DNA of 64,000 nt from Pseudoalteromonas prydzensis (lineage in GTDB: Bacteria > Pseudomonadota > Gammaproteobacteria > Enterobacterales > Alteromonadaceae): contig NZ_BDDT01000001.1 in NCBI RefSeq assembly GCF_001661495.1, forward strand, positions 806,001 through 870,000. Direction: 5' to 3'. How positions within the stretch are numbered: position 1 is the first letter of the stretch; each line of letters starts with the position of its first letter. Under the pieces are notes generated by a model that was not told the origin of the DNA, searched no databases, and saw nothing but the letters and a program-made list of their open reading frames with translations. Both the position numbers and the translations under genes were made by a program. Positions 28,001 to 37,227 of the stretch are shown one piece after another.

Positions 28001-29568
28001 CAAGCACCACAAAGCTTGAGTTAAAGCACTTTTTAACTGCAATGGGTAAAAAACAATACCGTGAATTTGTCAGTATTTTAAAATCGTTATCGCCAAAACA
28101 AAATTGGAGTGGTGATGCGTATATCAAGACTAACATAAACCCATCGCACCCGATCCACATAAGTATTACTGCAGTGGCAAAAGACAGTGATGTAGTAACT
28201 TATTATGTGGTGGTTATTTCTGATCTAACTGAGCAAAAACGCGCCGAAAATAAACTGCGCTATTTAGCCAACTATGATCCATTAACAAAATTGCCAAATC
28301 GCTCCTTAATGTATCAAAAAATAGCCAACGCCATTAAAGATGCCGATAACCGTAGCAGCCTAGTTGCCTTGCTCTTCATTGATTTAGATAAGTTTAAGCC
28401 CGTTAATGACTCTTTTGGTCATGCGGTAGGTGATCAGCTGTTATGTGACATCACTAATAGAATGAATAGCATGCTTGATAAAAATGCACTGGTCGGGCGT
28501 CAAAGTGGTGACGAATTTTTACTGCTAATTAAAAACTTAGACTCACCGCAAAGCTTAAGTACACTAGTACGAGCGCTGACAGATGAACTGGCAAAACGCG
28601 TCGTGATCAACGATTTCGCCATCAATATATCGGCCAGCATCGGCGTAGCACTTTATCCGTTTGATGCCGACACCACTGATGAACTTATTCGCAATGCTGA
28701 TATAGCCATGATGCATGCGAAGCAATCTGGTCGCAATGGCTTTAAGTTTTTCACTGAGCAAATGAATAATCAGATCACGCAAAAGTTACTACTTGAAAAT
28801 GCCTTAAAAGATGCATACAAAGACGATTTATTTTTTAATAATTACCAACCAATCGTTAATAATAAAAGCAAAAAAATAAACGGTGTAGAGCTACTGATGC
28901 GCTGGCAGCATCAAGCAGAGTTGATATCACCCGCGGTGTTTATCCCAATTGCCGAAGAAACTGGTTTAATCGATGTGCTTACCGAGCAAGCGCTTACCCG
29001 TGCACTTGAAGATCTCGCACCATTATTTCGTGCCAATTCGCGCTTCTATTTATCGCTCAACCTCTCACCCATGCATATTTTAAAATCTAATTTAACTGAG
29101 CGGTTATTGCTTATTCTCAATCAACATCATATAAAGCCCGCTCAATTGCGGTTAGAAATTACCGAAAACACCTTGCTAGATGACAAGAGCAAAGCTGCTA
29201 AGCAATTACGTGCGCTAAGAGGTGCTGGTTTTAAATTATTATTAGATGATTTTGGCACTGGCTACTCGTCCTTAACCTATTTGAGTCACTTCCCCATTGA
29301 TGTAATTAAGATAGATCAAAGCTTTGTACGTAACATTGGGCAAGATAGTGGTAACGAATCAATTATTAGAACAATTCACACTTTAGCTGAAAATCTTGGC
29401 CTCTATTGTATTGCTGAAGGGGTAGAAACAATTGAACAGATACAATTTTTAAATCGCATCGGCTGTGATGATTTACAAGGGTACTATTTTTCTAAGCCAA
29501 CCACTGCCGACAACCTACTGAACGACGATTATATCCAAACTGTCCATAACCAATTACGATCGGTTTAA
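25030..29568 (+). CDS. Periplasmic propeller sensor fused to PAS-GGDEF-EAL
   Basis: A 1512-residue membrane sensor starting at GTG. Signal peptide 1-25; two-component-regulator-type propeller repeats to about 690 (for example GFIWIGTLQGLNRFDGY, GLMWLASRSQGVF, GFLWMSSNNGLYRLD); a Y_Y_Y domain to about 775; one helix at 787-808; two PAS regions; GGDEF from about 1078 with the signature SGDEF at about 1158; EAL from about 1250 with VELLMRW (ELL in place of EAL), DDFGTGYSS and IAEGVET. Both output domains look intact apart from these common variants. It would convert a periplasmic signal, perhaps an oligosaccharide, into a change in c-di-GMP. The ligand is unknown. Confidence 0.9.
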   Translation: MRLSNIYLILFSIILSFCSVAASAQNYAQQLQRISTDEGLSQGHVTNTLQDKLGFIWIGTLQGLNRFDGYQVKTFAGEYNLDQLMINLLYEVSNGDIFVSTEYSGAFLIDPITLEVEKVYSGKLNAEDSHYSPILAITEYQQHFYYAINEHVYIYDIENKNFSHEFSINKDDHIVRALSIYDNFLYIATSDGLYAKSLIDDHITKIPLVAKDKLTEDKNNTKFLAVDPQLGLLVGTVEGLYSIPFDDNDMLNFNATKAIFLEHNIWDYVNTAYGEFIVTENGLYQYHRDTGESQFLLRFDQSKFHMTDNTIVDVMVDKTGLMWLASRSQGVFTWSSLARRFGNVQVTAGDKPHSNIILAIHQGESGIWLGTENGLAKVTNDGSTSDLFLTTDDKKAFYGQFGVFGIAPADQNEPGRYLWLLLYDNLALFDTYTEQRVPLPMDDATKEIFQQNMTYGHHQIDADTFAFFSDNNYFLYDGKTGHTRIIKGLKEQLDPLNAHRFLKPLTSHPDEYMISVSGALYRYNEDTQLLTLIYAVENYNPLNYVTTEDWVLDYNNTLWLASNQEGLIGIDANSYEEKYRVNTKTGLKAKALVALQIDQFGFLWMSSNNGLYRLDLNSMQVHAYTVKDGLTVNEFNFDSHLQLSDGRLAFGSTRGMLTLAPQDFLSVPDDRHSATTEITDITLFSRALNYHPQQYAKQTLQLTDEDMGLEVSFSNFDFQNIDKTRYKVSLQGPSSLHYDEYTSNKLFFTKLPPGNYKLSLAAYNLDSVGFGDTKTIHFNVAHAPWRSPLAISAYAMILFAVLFFIFWQYRTKQQTIAHSHNQVLHSQQQTELALSSSNSGVWEVNLTTDAGTRHRLIKELGYIRAAGEIDFAEYSKLIHPEDLGNLTQEWARFISQNSDQQWQATYRIKHAEGHWLWYQDIGKITQRNEQGEPTKVSGIYTNITQQRANAQQAAVLGEAFSQINDWLLILDSKLLPFSVNNSFAEAFSINTSTTKLELKHFLTAMGKKQYREFVSILKSLSPKQNWSGDAYIKTNINPSHPIHISITAVAKDSDVVTYYVVVISDLTEQKRAENKLRYLANYDPLTKLPNRSLMYQKIANAIKDADNRSSLVALLFIDLDKFKPVNDSFGHAVGDQLLCDITNRMNSMLDKNALVGRQSGDEFLLLIKNLDSPQSLSTLVRALTDELAKRVVINDFAINISASIGVALYPFDADTTDELIRNADIAMMHAKQSGRNGFKFFTEQMNNQITQKLLLENALKDAYKDDLFFNNYQPIVNNKSKKINGVELLMRWQHQAELISPAVFIPIAEETGLIDVLTEQALTRALEDLAPLFRANSRFYLSLNLSPMHILKSNLTERLLLILNQHHIKPAQLRLEITENTLLDDKSKAAKQLRALRGAGFKLLLDDFGTGYSSLTYLSHFPIDVIKIDQSFVRNIGQDSGNESIIRTIHTLAENLGLYCIAEGVETIEQIQFLNRIGCDDLQGYYFSKPTTADNLLNDDYIQTVHNQLRSV

Positions 29569-29591
29569 GTTACACTAAATACAGGTGAGCT

Positions 29592-32375
29592 TTAGCGATT
29601 AGCCCATTTGTTAAGGCAGCGATAAAGTTGGCTACGATCAACTGGCTTGGCAATAAAATCATTCATACCGACTGCAAGGCATCGCTTTTGATCATCTTCA
29701 AATGCGTTGGCGGTGATCGCAATAATAATTACATCACCAAATTTATAACTATTGTTACGAATGTGTGCTGTACATTGGTAGCCATCCATTACAGGCATTT
29801 GGCAGTCCATCAATATAATATCAGCCTTACTTTGCTGCAAACTCGTCAGTGCTTTTTCACCATCATTAGCAATTTCAAGTTCACAGTGAGTCTCAGCAAG
29901 CATTTTTGATATAACAACCTGGTTAATCGGATTATCTTCTACTAACAGCACTTTAATTCCCGTCATATCAGGTAAAATTACCTGCGTATCGGCAGCAGCG
30001 ACGTGCTCTGCGATTGTAACTGGCAGAATAATGGTAAAGCAGCTACCCATATCTTTTTCACTTTCTAATCTGAGTTGACCGTCCATCAATTGCACAATAC
30101 GTTTGCAGATCACTAGCCCCAAACCCGTACCGCCATATTCGCGAGTGGTGGAAATGTCAGCTTGAGTAAATTCATTAAACAAGATACTTTGTTGCTGCTT
30201 TGAAATGCCAATACCAGTGTCTTTAATAGCCACAGACAAATTACCATTTGCGTAATCTATCTGCATGGCAATTTTACCCGCTTTGGTAAACTTACCTGCA
30301 TTACTCAACAAATTATTGATAACTTGGCTTAACCTTAGAGAATCTAAGAGGACAGCCTCGGGTACTGATGGTGCCATAGTAAACTCAAATTCCACACCCG
30401 GACGCACTCCCGTATCAGTAAATACATGCGCTATTTGGCTAAATAACTGCCGTATGGGTACAGTGTGAATATCAAGTTTTAGTGCACCAGCTTCAATTTT
30501 AGAAAAATCTAAGATATCGTTTAGGATCAGTAATAAATTTTTAGCGCTTTGTTGCACCATTTGCAGCTGATCGCGGTATTCAGGTTTTACATCATCAGCA
30601 TTGAGTAAAATATCTGTCAGCCCCATTATGCCGTTTAACGGGGTGCGAATTTCATGGCTCATATTAGCTAAAAACTGTGATTTGGCTTGGCTGGCTCGAT
30701 TGGCAACCGCAACAGCTTTGATCAATTCATCCGTTTTTTCATTTACTTGGTATTCCAATTGCACATTAAAGTGTTTCAATCGCTGATTGAGCGCTTCATT
30801 TTCACTATTTACCTGCTCTAAGTCCTTAAAGTTAGTTATTAGTTTAAATGCTAGGGTGGCAAACTGTTGCTGTAATCTAAACACCTCTAGCCAAGCGTTA
30901 TGCGTAGTTTCTAAATTATCTACATCCGCTTTGGGATCAAAAGCATCAATTTGTTCAGTCAACTGTTCAATCGGACGAACTAACCAGCGGCTTAACTGAG
31001 TAATAAAGATGCTGATCAAAATAATCACCAACACAATAAGTAATAGCGACTGCCCCCAAGCACTAGCTGCAACTAAATTGGCGTACTTACGTTGTAATAA
31101 ACTGGCTACATACCAACCCTGCTGTTGAGATAAGTACACTTTTACATAGTATTGTTCACCATCAATAGTGGTGGTCATAATCGCTTGATCGTTCCCTTCT
31201 AATTGCGAAAATTCCTCTGCGGATAGTTGTGCCAACACTTTATAATGAGATGTTAACGTACTGAATACCACTTGCTTTTTGGCATCAAGTACCACTAACT
31301 CACCTTGGTTATCAAATATCGACGGCCGAAACTGTTCAAACGATCCCAACGTTAATGAGCCTTCTACCACGCCCTGAAAACGTTCGTCGATATATACAGG
31401 CGCAGAAACCCCTACAATAGGCACATTACCAAAGCCGCGACCGCGGAAAATATCAGAGATGTACCCGTTAGGCGACTCTTTGCCTTTGATATAGTAATCA
31501 CGGTCTGCTACCAACAGACTGTTACCTTTTAAACTTTCTTGTAAACTAAGAGGATTAAATACACGTGCAATGGCGTTTTCGTCGGTCACTATGGAAGTCA
31601 AAAAGCTTGGATAAAGTGTCATTAAATGATCCAGTGCAACCTCTTTAGCCACCCCCTGCTCAATTGCTTTTGCCGTTAAAACAATGCCTCGACGATAGTC
31701 ATTTAAATACAGATCTATTTTAGCCGCTATATCTTCCGACTTTTTAGATAACTGTGCTTTTACTTCATACTCAATCCGGGCGTAGTGGTTATTAGTCAGT
31801 ACAATAGAGGTGAGTAAAACAACTAAAATGATAAGGATACTAACGATGTAATTAAGGATTTGATAGAGTGAATAAGCACGTTTGTGCCAGGCTTGCTGAA
31901 TAAAGAAAAAGCTAATTAAATCAACAATAGATAATATAATTGCTGCATTTAATAGGTACTTGACTAGCGCTGTAACAATCGCTAACCAAGGCAAAGCAAT
32001 AATAAAATAGCCGATCGCAGCTAAAACTGGAATACCAATTACCAGCCAATATACTATGCCGCGAACAAACAATAATCGCGCTTTTTTATGGCTAAAATAA
32101 TAAAGCCAAATGACTTCGCCAACAAATACCAACGACGGCCAGCAATGCCCCCAGCGATAAAAGATAAACATGGCGCTAATTGCACAAGTGATCAGCGCAT
32201 AACGCAGACCAAACAACAACAAACAAATTAAAACAAAAAACTGGCCAAATAAAAATTCAGAGCTATCGAGAAACCAAAAAGGCAGTAAATTTACAAAACC
32301 CGCCAATATACCTAATAATACGGAGCAGCAAACTGCAAAATATCGATGCTGAGAAATTGACAATAGCTTGTCCAA
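29592..32375 (-). CDS. Hybrid sensor histidine kinase/response regulator
   Basis: A 927-residue protein. The N-terminus holds a block of seven to eight helices (about 10-200), then a periplasmic Cache-like sensor (about 205-430) bounded by a further helix. A coiled coil leads to HisKA with [18 protein letters not shown] (His near 575), the ATPase domain with [17 protein letters not shown] and GGTGLGL, and a C-terminal receiver with [10 protein letters not shown] and phosphoacceptor Asp near 855 in ILMDCQMP. No output regulator is adjacent. It converges on the GGDEF-EAL gene with a 23-base gap, so functional pairing is only suggested. Confidence 0.9.
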   Translation of the reverse strand: MDKLLSISQHRYFAVCCSVLLGILAGFVNLLPFWFLDSSEFLFGQFFVLICLLLFGLRYALITCAISAMFIFYRWGHCWPSLVFVGEVIWLYYFSHKKARLLFVRGIVYWLVIGIPVLAAIGYFIIALPWLAIVTALVKYLLNAAIILSIVDLISFFFIQQAWHKRAYSLYQILNYIVSILIILVVLLTSIVLTNNHYARIEYEVKAQLSKKSEDIAAKIDLYLNDYRRGIVLTAKAIEQGVAKEVALDHLMTLYPSFLTSIVTDENAIARVFNPLSLQESLKGNSLLVADRDYYIKGKESPNGYISDIFRGRGFGNVPIVGVSAPVYIDERFQGVVEGSLTLGSFEQFRPSIFDNQGELVVLDAKKQVVFSTLTSHYKVLAQLSAEEFSQLEGNDQAIMTTTIDGEQYYVKVYLSQQQGWYVASLLQRKYANLVAASAWGQSLLLIVLVIILISIFITQLSRWLVRPIEQLTEQIDAFDPKADVDNLETTHNAWLEVFRLQQQFATLAFKLITNFKDLEQVNSENEALNQRLKHFNVQLEYQVNEKTDELIKAVAVANRASQAKSQFLANMSHEIRTPLNGIMGLTDILLNADDVKPEYRDQLQMVQQSAKNLLLILNDILDFSKIEAGALKLDIHTVPIRQLFSQIAHVFTDTGVRPGVEFEFTMAPSVPEAVLLDSLRLSQVINNLLSNAGKFTKAGKIAMQIDYANGNLSVAIKDTGIGISKQQQSILFNEFTQADISTTREYGGTGLGLVICKRIVQLMDGQLRLESEKDMGSCFTIILPVTIAEHVAAADTQVILPDMTGIKVLLVEDNPINQVVISKMLAETHCELEIANDGEKALTSLQQSKADIILMDCQMPVMDGYQCTAHIRNNSYKFGDVIIIAITANAFEDDQKRCLAVGMNDFIAKPVDRSQLYRCLNKWANR

Positions 32376-32440
32376 AAATAATACGAACGATATCTAAAAG
32401 TAAAAGAGAAAAGCCGTTTTGCCAAGTACGCTACCTATAT

Positions 32441-33328
32441 TTAATGCTTGCAGCCATTACTTTCTATCTGTAACACACTAATGGTAATCTTAAATTGTTG
32501 CGCCAATAACTGCTCAACCTTCAAACGGCATGCTTCGTCATGTTTTTCTTTAGTGCAATGTTGTTTTAATACCACATGGGCACCAACGACCAATTCTTTA
32601 TCACGACGAGTTACTGTAACGTTATGTACATTTTCTACGTGCTCCACTTGGCCTATTGCTAACTCAATAGCTGCTACATCAGGTAATTTCGCTTTGTTTA
32701 AGCGCAGCCCTTTTACGCAGCCAACAATTACTTTTACACCGGTAAACAGGACAAATAAGGCGATCAGCATACTGGAGAGAATATCAATCACGCTCCATCC
32801 AGTCAGGTAAATAAGGACCCCTGCTATAAAGGTAGAAACCGTTGATATTAAATCAAAAAATGAATGTAAAAAAACCGCGTATACATTAATACTTGCTTTA
32901 CGGCCTTTGTATAAAACCCACGCTGCAGCACCATGAAATAAAAACCCAGTTGCAGCAATCACTGACATTAAATAGCTATTTACTTCAGGCCCTTGGCCTT
33001 CATGATGATGTAAAAAGCGCTCTCCACCTTCGTATAAAATCACTAAACTGATCGCTAAATACAAGCAACCATTGATCAAACCACCGGTTAGCTCAGCTTT
33101 TTGATAACCATCGTTATAATTCTTTGCCAAGTGAATAGCTAAACTAGAGGCTATTAACGCAATGAATAAAGAGCTATTGTGAACAAATAAATGCCCGGCA
33201 TCCGCCAATACGGCTAATGAGTTAGCATAATAAGCGCCAACCACCTGAATGATCATAAATGAGCAGGTGATCGCTAATGCAATTAATAATCGGCGGCGAG
33301 AAGCTTGATGCGTTGTTATGTCGGTCAT
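32441..33328 (-). CDS. Cation diffusion facilitator (CzcD-like), atypical site
   Basis: A 295-residue CDF transporter with six helices and a C-terminal ferredoxin-like cytoplasmic domain containing HVENVHNVTVTRRDKELVVGAHVVL. Helix 5 has the usual H-x3-D (LHSFFDL). Helix 2 reads ADAGHLFVHN, so the common H-x3-D (GHMLTD) is H-x3-H here. This may change metal preference among Zn, Co, Ni or Cd. It is transcribed away from the adjacent diguanylate cyclase. Confidence 0.88.
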   Translation of the reverse strand: MTDITTHQASRRRLLIALAITCSFMIIQVVGAYYANSLAVLADAGHLFVHNSSLFIALIASSLAIHLAKNYNDGYQKAELTGGLINGCLYLAISLVILYEGGERFLHHHEGQGPEVNSYLMSVIAATGFLFHGAAAWVLYKGRKASINVYAVFLHSFFDLISTVSTFIAGVLIYLTGWSVIDILSSMLIALFVLFTGVKVIVGCVKGLRLNKAKLPDVAAIELAIGQVEHVENVHNVTVTRRDKELVVGAHVVLKQHCTKEKHDEACRLKVEQLLAQQFKITISVLQIESNGCKH

Positions 33329-33548
33329 GAAAGGCGGTTTTACCTGTGCTTAAGTATGCTAAAAATCATTATTTTAAGAAACATTGAAAAGGAGTAATGA
33401 TATAAAGTATCAATTGTAGTACTTCCGTGGAGCAAACGCACTATAAAATTTAATATTGCGCTAATTTCTCTGTTAAATGCGCAATTAAAGTACCATTTAA
33501 CTATAATTGTATGTAAGCTACATATGTTAATAAGAAGTTGGAAAGACT

Positions 33549-34991
33549 GTGAAACAGTATTCTGTTGATGAAATTTGGCAATCATTACAAGCATTACCCA
33601 TTGCAATCATGCTGTTTGATGAGCAAGCAGATACGCTGCATGCAAATGCTTCTAGTCAGCAGCTACTAGGTTTAATGCCAGCGACCAATCCAGTCAAAAA
33701 TGCTTTTCAACATTTATCTATTTTCCCTTTAGGCAAACGCAAAGATGTTGATTATAAATCCTTCTTAACACCTAAAAATGACACTGAACACAGCTTCAAA
33801 ATTATAAAAAAAAATAATACTACGGGCATCAAAGTCACCTATAGCTTGATTGCCCCGCACTTGATGATGCTCGCCTGTGTGCCACAGTCAGCAAGCTCGC
33901 AACAGGCTGATTTTGATGAAGTTATAGCAAAAATATCCACCCAATTAATCGATATACAAAGTGACAACTTAGATCAACAAATTGAAAGCGCGTTAAAAAC
34001 CATTGGTACATTTTGTGATGCCGACCGCAGCTATTTATTTCAATTTAGCGAAGACGGCACAGCCATGAGCAACACGCATGAGTGGGTTAATACACAAATC
34101 AAACCATTTAAAGAAAAACTACAAAATATTCCACAAGATTTATTACCGTATTTTTTTGCCACAATGAACAAAAAACACGTTTTTAACGTGCCTGACGTTA
34201 AAATGCTGCCAAGCGCCGCCGCTGCCGAAAAAGCTGAATTTGAATCAGAAGGCATCAAGTCTGTTTTATGTATTGGGCTGCGCTCAGAAAATGCTTTGTT
34301 CGGGTTCATTGGCTGTGATTGCGTAACACATATACGCCACTGGACCGACACCGATCTGATGCGCATTAAACTGGTTGGTGAAATTATTACCAACGCCCTC
34401 AAAAATGTTTTTTATAAACAACGTTTAGAACATGCCCAACAACAACTACTGTTAGTGAATAAAGAACTGCAATCACAAGCCAACCTCGACAGCCTAACAA
34501 ATATCGCCAACCGCCGATGCTTTGATCAAACCTTACTCAGTGAAATTCAACGAGCAACACGCTCACAGCAACCCTTGAGTTTGATCATTTGTGATATCGA
34601 TTATTTTAAACTGTATAACGACAACCATGGCCACAGACAAGGTGATCACGCACTCAAACAAGTTGCCCATGCATTACATAGTTTATGTAAGCGACAAGGT
34701 GATTTAGCAGCCCGCTATGGCGGAGAAGAATTTGCAATTGTATTACCCAGCATTGACAAAACCCACTGCTTAAAATTTGCCAAGTTACTGCAACAGCAAA
34801 TAAGCCAACTAAAAATTCCTCACCCAAATTCAAACGTAGCCGACTACCTCACCATCAGCATCGGATGTTATAGCTGCAAACCAGATCAAAACACCACCGC
34901 AGATATGATGATCCTCGCCGCCGACAGCGCACTGTATATGGCAAAAAACTCCGGCCGCAATCAAATTCAAGTTTTTGACGAAACACATTAA
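33549..34991 (+). CDS. GAF-domain diguanylate cyclase
   Basis: A 480-residue soluble protein: a PAS-like N-terminal part (about 1-115), a GAF domain (about 130-290, ending in ALFGFIGCDCV and IRHWTDTDL), a short coiled coil and a GGDEF domain from about 312 with DSLTNIANRR and the active-site signature YGGEEF at about 390. The residues for c-di-GMP synthesis are intact. There is no RxxD inhibitory site that I can see in the usual position. It likely makes c-di-GMP in response to a cytoplasmic small-molecule signal. Confidence 0.9.
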   Translation: MKQYSVDEIWQSLQALPIAIMLFDEQADTLHANASSQQLLGLMPATNPVKNAFQHLSIFPLGKRKDVDYKSFLTPKNDTEHSFKIIKKNNTTGIKVTYSLIAPHLMMLACVPQSASSQQADFDEVIAKISTQLIDIQSDNLDQQIESALKTIGTFCDADRSYLFQFSEDGTAMSNTHEWVNTQIKPFKEKLQNIPQDLLPYFFATMNKKHVFNVPDVKMLPSAAAAEKAEFESEGIKSVLCIGLRSENALFGFIGCDCVTHIRHWTDTDLMRIKLVGEIITNALKNVFYKQRLEHAQQQLLLVNKELQSQANLDSLTNIANRRCFDQTLLSEIQRATRSQQPLSLIICDIDYFKLYNDNHGHRQGDHALKQVAHALHSLCKRQGDLAARYGGEEFAIVLPSIDKTHCLKFAKLLQQQISQLKIPHPNSNVADYLTISIGCYSCKPDQNTTADMMILAADSALYMAKNSGRNQIQVFDETH

Positions 34992-35099
34992 CGCCCACTA
35001 CCCCAAGCGCTCATTGGTAGCAGCGCGCTAACCTCACGACAAACCAAAGCGTTGCATGTTGCTTAAAAACACTCCCTTTATAAATTCAACAATACTCCA

Positions 35100-35326
35100 A
35101 ACCTAACAGCTTTTTATATCACTGCTCTAAACCGCAGCGCCTCATAACCTCTTTGTGAATACATCACTTAAAATCATTTTGCACAATGAGAAGTGAATGA
35201 GAGTAAATGAGAAGACAAAAGGTAACGAGCTGCGGCTTACCCTAGCACCAGTTCCTACGATAGTAACAGGTGCTTCTTGGTAGCTTGGTGTTTATGGATG
35301 TAGGCGTAGAGCTTGCTCACGCGAAA
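35100..35326. repeat. 227-base intergenic repeat, copy 1
   Basis: Begins AACCTAACAGC and ends CACGCGAAA. It matches copy 2 without gaps, with about ten substitutions. An internal inverted repeat CTCTTTGTG / CACAATGAG has one mutated arm here. Confidence 0.85.
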
Positions 35327-35478
35327 AGCGAAGCTTTTAAATTGTAGGTCGTGCTTTATATTGTCGTCGTAAACATCAGCAGTATGGCGTGTAGGAGAGC
35401 GCTTTAGCGCCGAAGGGTTAAAGATAGCATCGCGCCCAATCCGCGGGATACGATACTTAGCACCTAATCACTTTCTGG

Positions 35479-35705
35479 AACCTAACAGCTTTTTATATCA
35501 CTGCTCTAAAGCGCAGCGCCTCATAACCTCTTTGTGAATACATCACTTAAAATCATTTTGCACAAAGAGAAGTGAATGGGAGTAAATGAGAAGACCAAAG
35601 GTAACGATCTGCGACTTACCCTAGCACCAGTTCCTGCGATAGTAACAGGTGCATCTTGGTAGCTTGGTGTTTATGGATGTAGGCGTAGAGCTTGCTCACG
35701 CGAAA
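35479..35705. repeat. 227-base intergenic repeat, copy 2
   Basis: Same length and ends as copy 1, start to start distance 379 bases. Here the internal inverted repeat CTCTTTGTG / CACAAAGAG is perfect. A shorter inverted relative lies at 9217-9305, so this is a dispersed family and not a simple local duplication. Confidence 0.85.
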
Positions 35706-35715
35706 GTGACTTAAT

Positions 35716-36243
35716 TTAAGAATAACCTTCTGTGTTAACAATCCATCCATGGAGCTTGGTTACATCGGTTAATTCTAAACCAGGAAAGTCTTGCTGTAGC
35801 ATGGCCCTGAACATATTCAACTCAGATGCGGGGATCTCGTTTACCGCGGCTTGGTTGTGCTTATCCAACTGTGAGCGAAATGTATGTGATATTGCTGCTA
35901 TATCTAAGTCACCTGTAAACGGGTGACTTGATAGATAATCTAAATCTGCATTTATCCAATCCACCAGTTCACTTCGCTGCTCAACCGTTAAGCTCTTACG
36001 TGGAATAAATTGACTTAAATGAATAACTTGCTGTGCAATCATCTGTGCTTGATACTGCTCATGCGGCTCTACTTGTTCTTTGAACTGAGTAAATAAACCC
36101 TGCTTTTTAGTATCAAAATTAGCGTTGCGCTTAGTGTGTTTTTCTATGCGTTGCCATAGTAGTTCTAACTCAGAGCTTGGCTTTGCTGTGGTTGATTGTT
36201 TTACATTTTGTAAAAAGTAGTGCTTGCTTTCATAGCGGCTCAT
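35716..36243 (-). CDS. Hypothetical protein
   Basis: A 175-residue, soluble, mostly helical protein that I do not recognise. The N-terminus is charged (KHTKRNANFDTKKQGLFTQF), followed by helices around QYQAQMIAQQVIHLSQF and SELVDWINADLDYLSSHPF and a C-terminal WIVNTEGY. No signal peptide or membrane segment is present. It lies at the edge of the arabinose locus, 70 bases after the SMP-30 gene on the same strand, and may be transcribed with it. Confidence 0.6.
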   Translation of the reverse strand: MSRYESKHYFLQNVKQSTTAKPSSELELLWQRIEKHTKRNANFDTKKQGLFTQFKEQVEPHEQYQAQMIAQQVIHLSQFIPRKSLTVEQRSELVDWINADLDYLSSHPFTGDLDIAAISHTFRSQLDKHNQAAVNEIPASELNMFRAMLQQDFPGLELTDVTKLHGWIVNTEGYS

Positions 36244-36313
36244 TTATGCAAATATATACTGGCAAACTAACATTTTATCCTGACACTAAAGAAGGCACCT
36301 TGACTGATAGTGC

Positions 36314-37189
36314 TCACAGCTGCGCGGGCGTTTCTGCTATTCCTTGTATATCGGCTTGTAAAATAAATACAGCACCGCTGTAGGGATATTGTGTTAATAC
36401 CTCAGGTTCAAGACCAATACGGGCGGAGGTAACGGCGATGGTTGTTAGATCATCGCCAAAAAAAGTGAGGCTGGTGATCCTAGGTGCGGGGAGTCGATAA
36501 AAATGCACAATAGTGCCATTTTCACAAAAACGATAAAGGCCATGACCATTCCATGACGCGACCCATAAGTGATTGTCGTTATCGACTGTCATGCCATCGG
36601 GAAAACCCATTGTTTGGTCAAATTTTACGAATACGCGCTTGTTGCTGAGTTCACCTTGGGCATTTAAATCAAATTGATAAATAGTCTGAGTTGAAGATTC
36701 TGTTGAATAAAGTGTGCGACCATCTTTACTAATTGCGGGGCCATTACTGATCACATAATTGCTATCAACTTTTTGTAAGCTTTTACCATTGCCAAGTCGA
36801 TACAATGAACCCACGTTTTGTTGCTCAAGCTTATCCATAGTGCCGAAGAACAGGTTGCCATGGCGATCGGTTTTGGCATCATTTAAACGGTTACCTTGCG
36901 GCTCATTTAGTTGGCAATACAACGAAGTTCTTTGTAGCGTGTTGCTATCAAGGTAGTAAATCGCATTTTCAAACCCTGCAATAAGTTGCTGATCGTGGGT
37001 TTCCATCAACCAACAGATAGACTCGGGCATCTGAAAGGTCTTTACTGTTTGCTGTGTATAATCAAATCTATAAAGCTCTTTGCTTAAAATATCAACCCAA
37101 AATAAACAGTTAAAAGTACGGCTGAAATATGGCCCTTCACCAAGTAAGCATTGGCATGGGATGATCATTTTTATTGCGTTAACTGCCAT
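36314..37189 (-). CDS. SMP-30/gluconolactonase-family pentonolactonase
   Basis: A 291-residue six-bladed propeller. Metal-site residues are visible: Glu in LGEGPYFSR near residue 18, Asn in GNRLNDAKTD near 102, another Asn around YVISNGPAIS near 148 and Asp in GFPDGMTVDNDNHLWVASW near 197. The family opens sugar lactones. Its operon with a pentose 1-dehydrogenase-like SDR and the arabinan locus suggests L-arabinono- or xylonolactone as substrate, the second step of the oxidative pentose pathway. It starts 38 bases after the TauE gene. The specific lactone is inferred from context. Confidence 0.85.
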   Translation of the reverse strand: MAVNAIKMIIPCQCLLGEGPYFSRTFNCLFWVDILSKELYRFDYTQQTVKTFQMPESICWLMETHDQQLIAGFENAIYYLDSNTLQRTSLYCQLNEPQGNRLNDAKTDRHGNLFFGTMDKLEQQNVGSLYRLGNGKSLQKVDSNYVISNGPAISKDGRTLYSTESSTQTIYQFDLNAQGELSNKRVFVKFDQTMGFPDGMTVDNDNHLWVASWNGHGLYRFCENGTIVHFYRLPAPRITSLTFFGDDLTTIAVTSARIGLEPEVLTQYPYSGAVFILQADIQGIAETPAQL

Positions 37190-37227
37190 GAAAACCTAAT
37201 TTAAAAGCACATTAAAGGCCGACTATA

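Larger units (their letters stand above)
34992..35715. other. Intergenic region dominated by a tandem repeat
   Basis: A 724-base gap with no gene. Two copies of a 227-base repeat (listed separately) are separated by a 152-base spacer that carries GGAGAGCGCTTTAGCGCCGAAG, a small palindromic piece. The 3' end of the gene at 35716 abuts the second copy. Confidence 0.7.

Noticed and set aside
33340..33606. 88-codon minus-strand frame before the CDF gene
   Set aside because: It overlaps the start of the diguanylate cyclase and the promoter region, and has no recognisable domain or ribosome-binding site.
34040..34402. 120-codon minus-strand frame inside the diguanylate cyclase
   Set aside because: Antisense to a conserved GAF domain, with no domain of its own.
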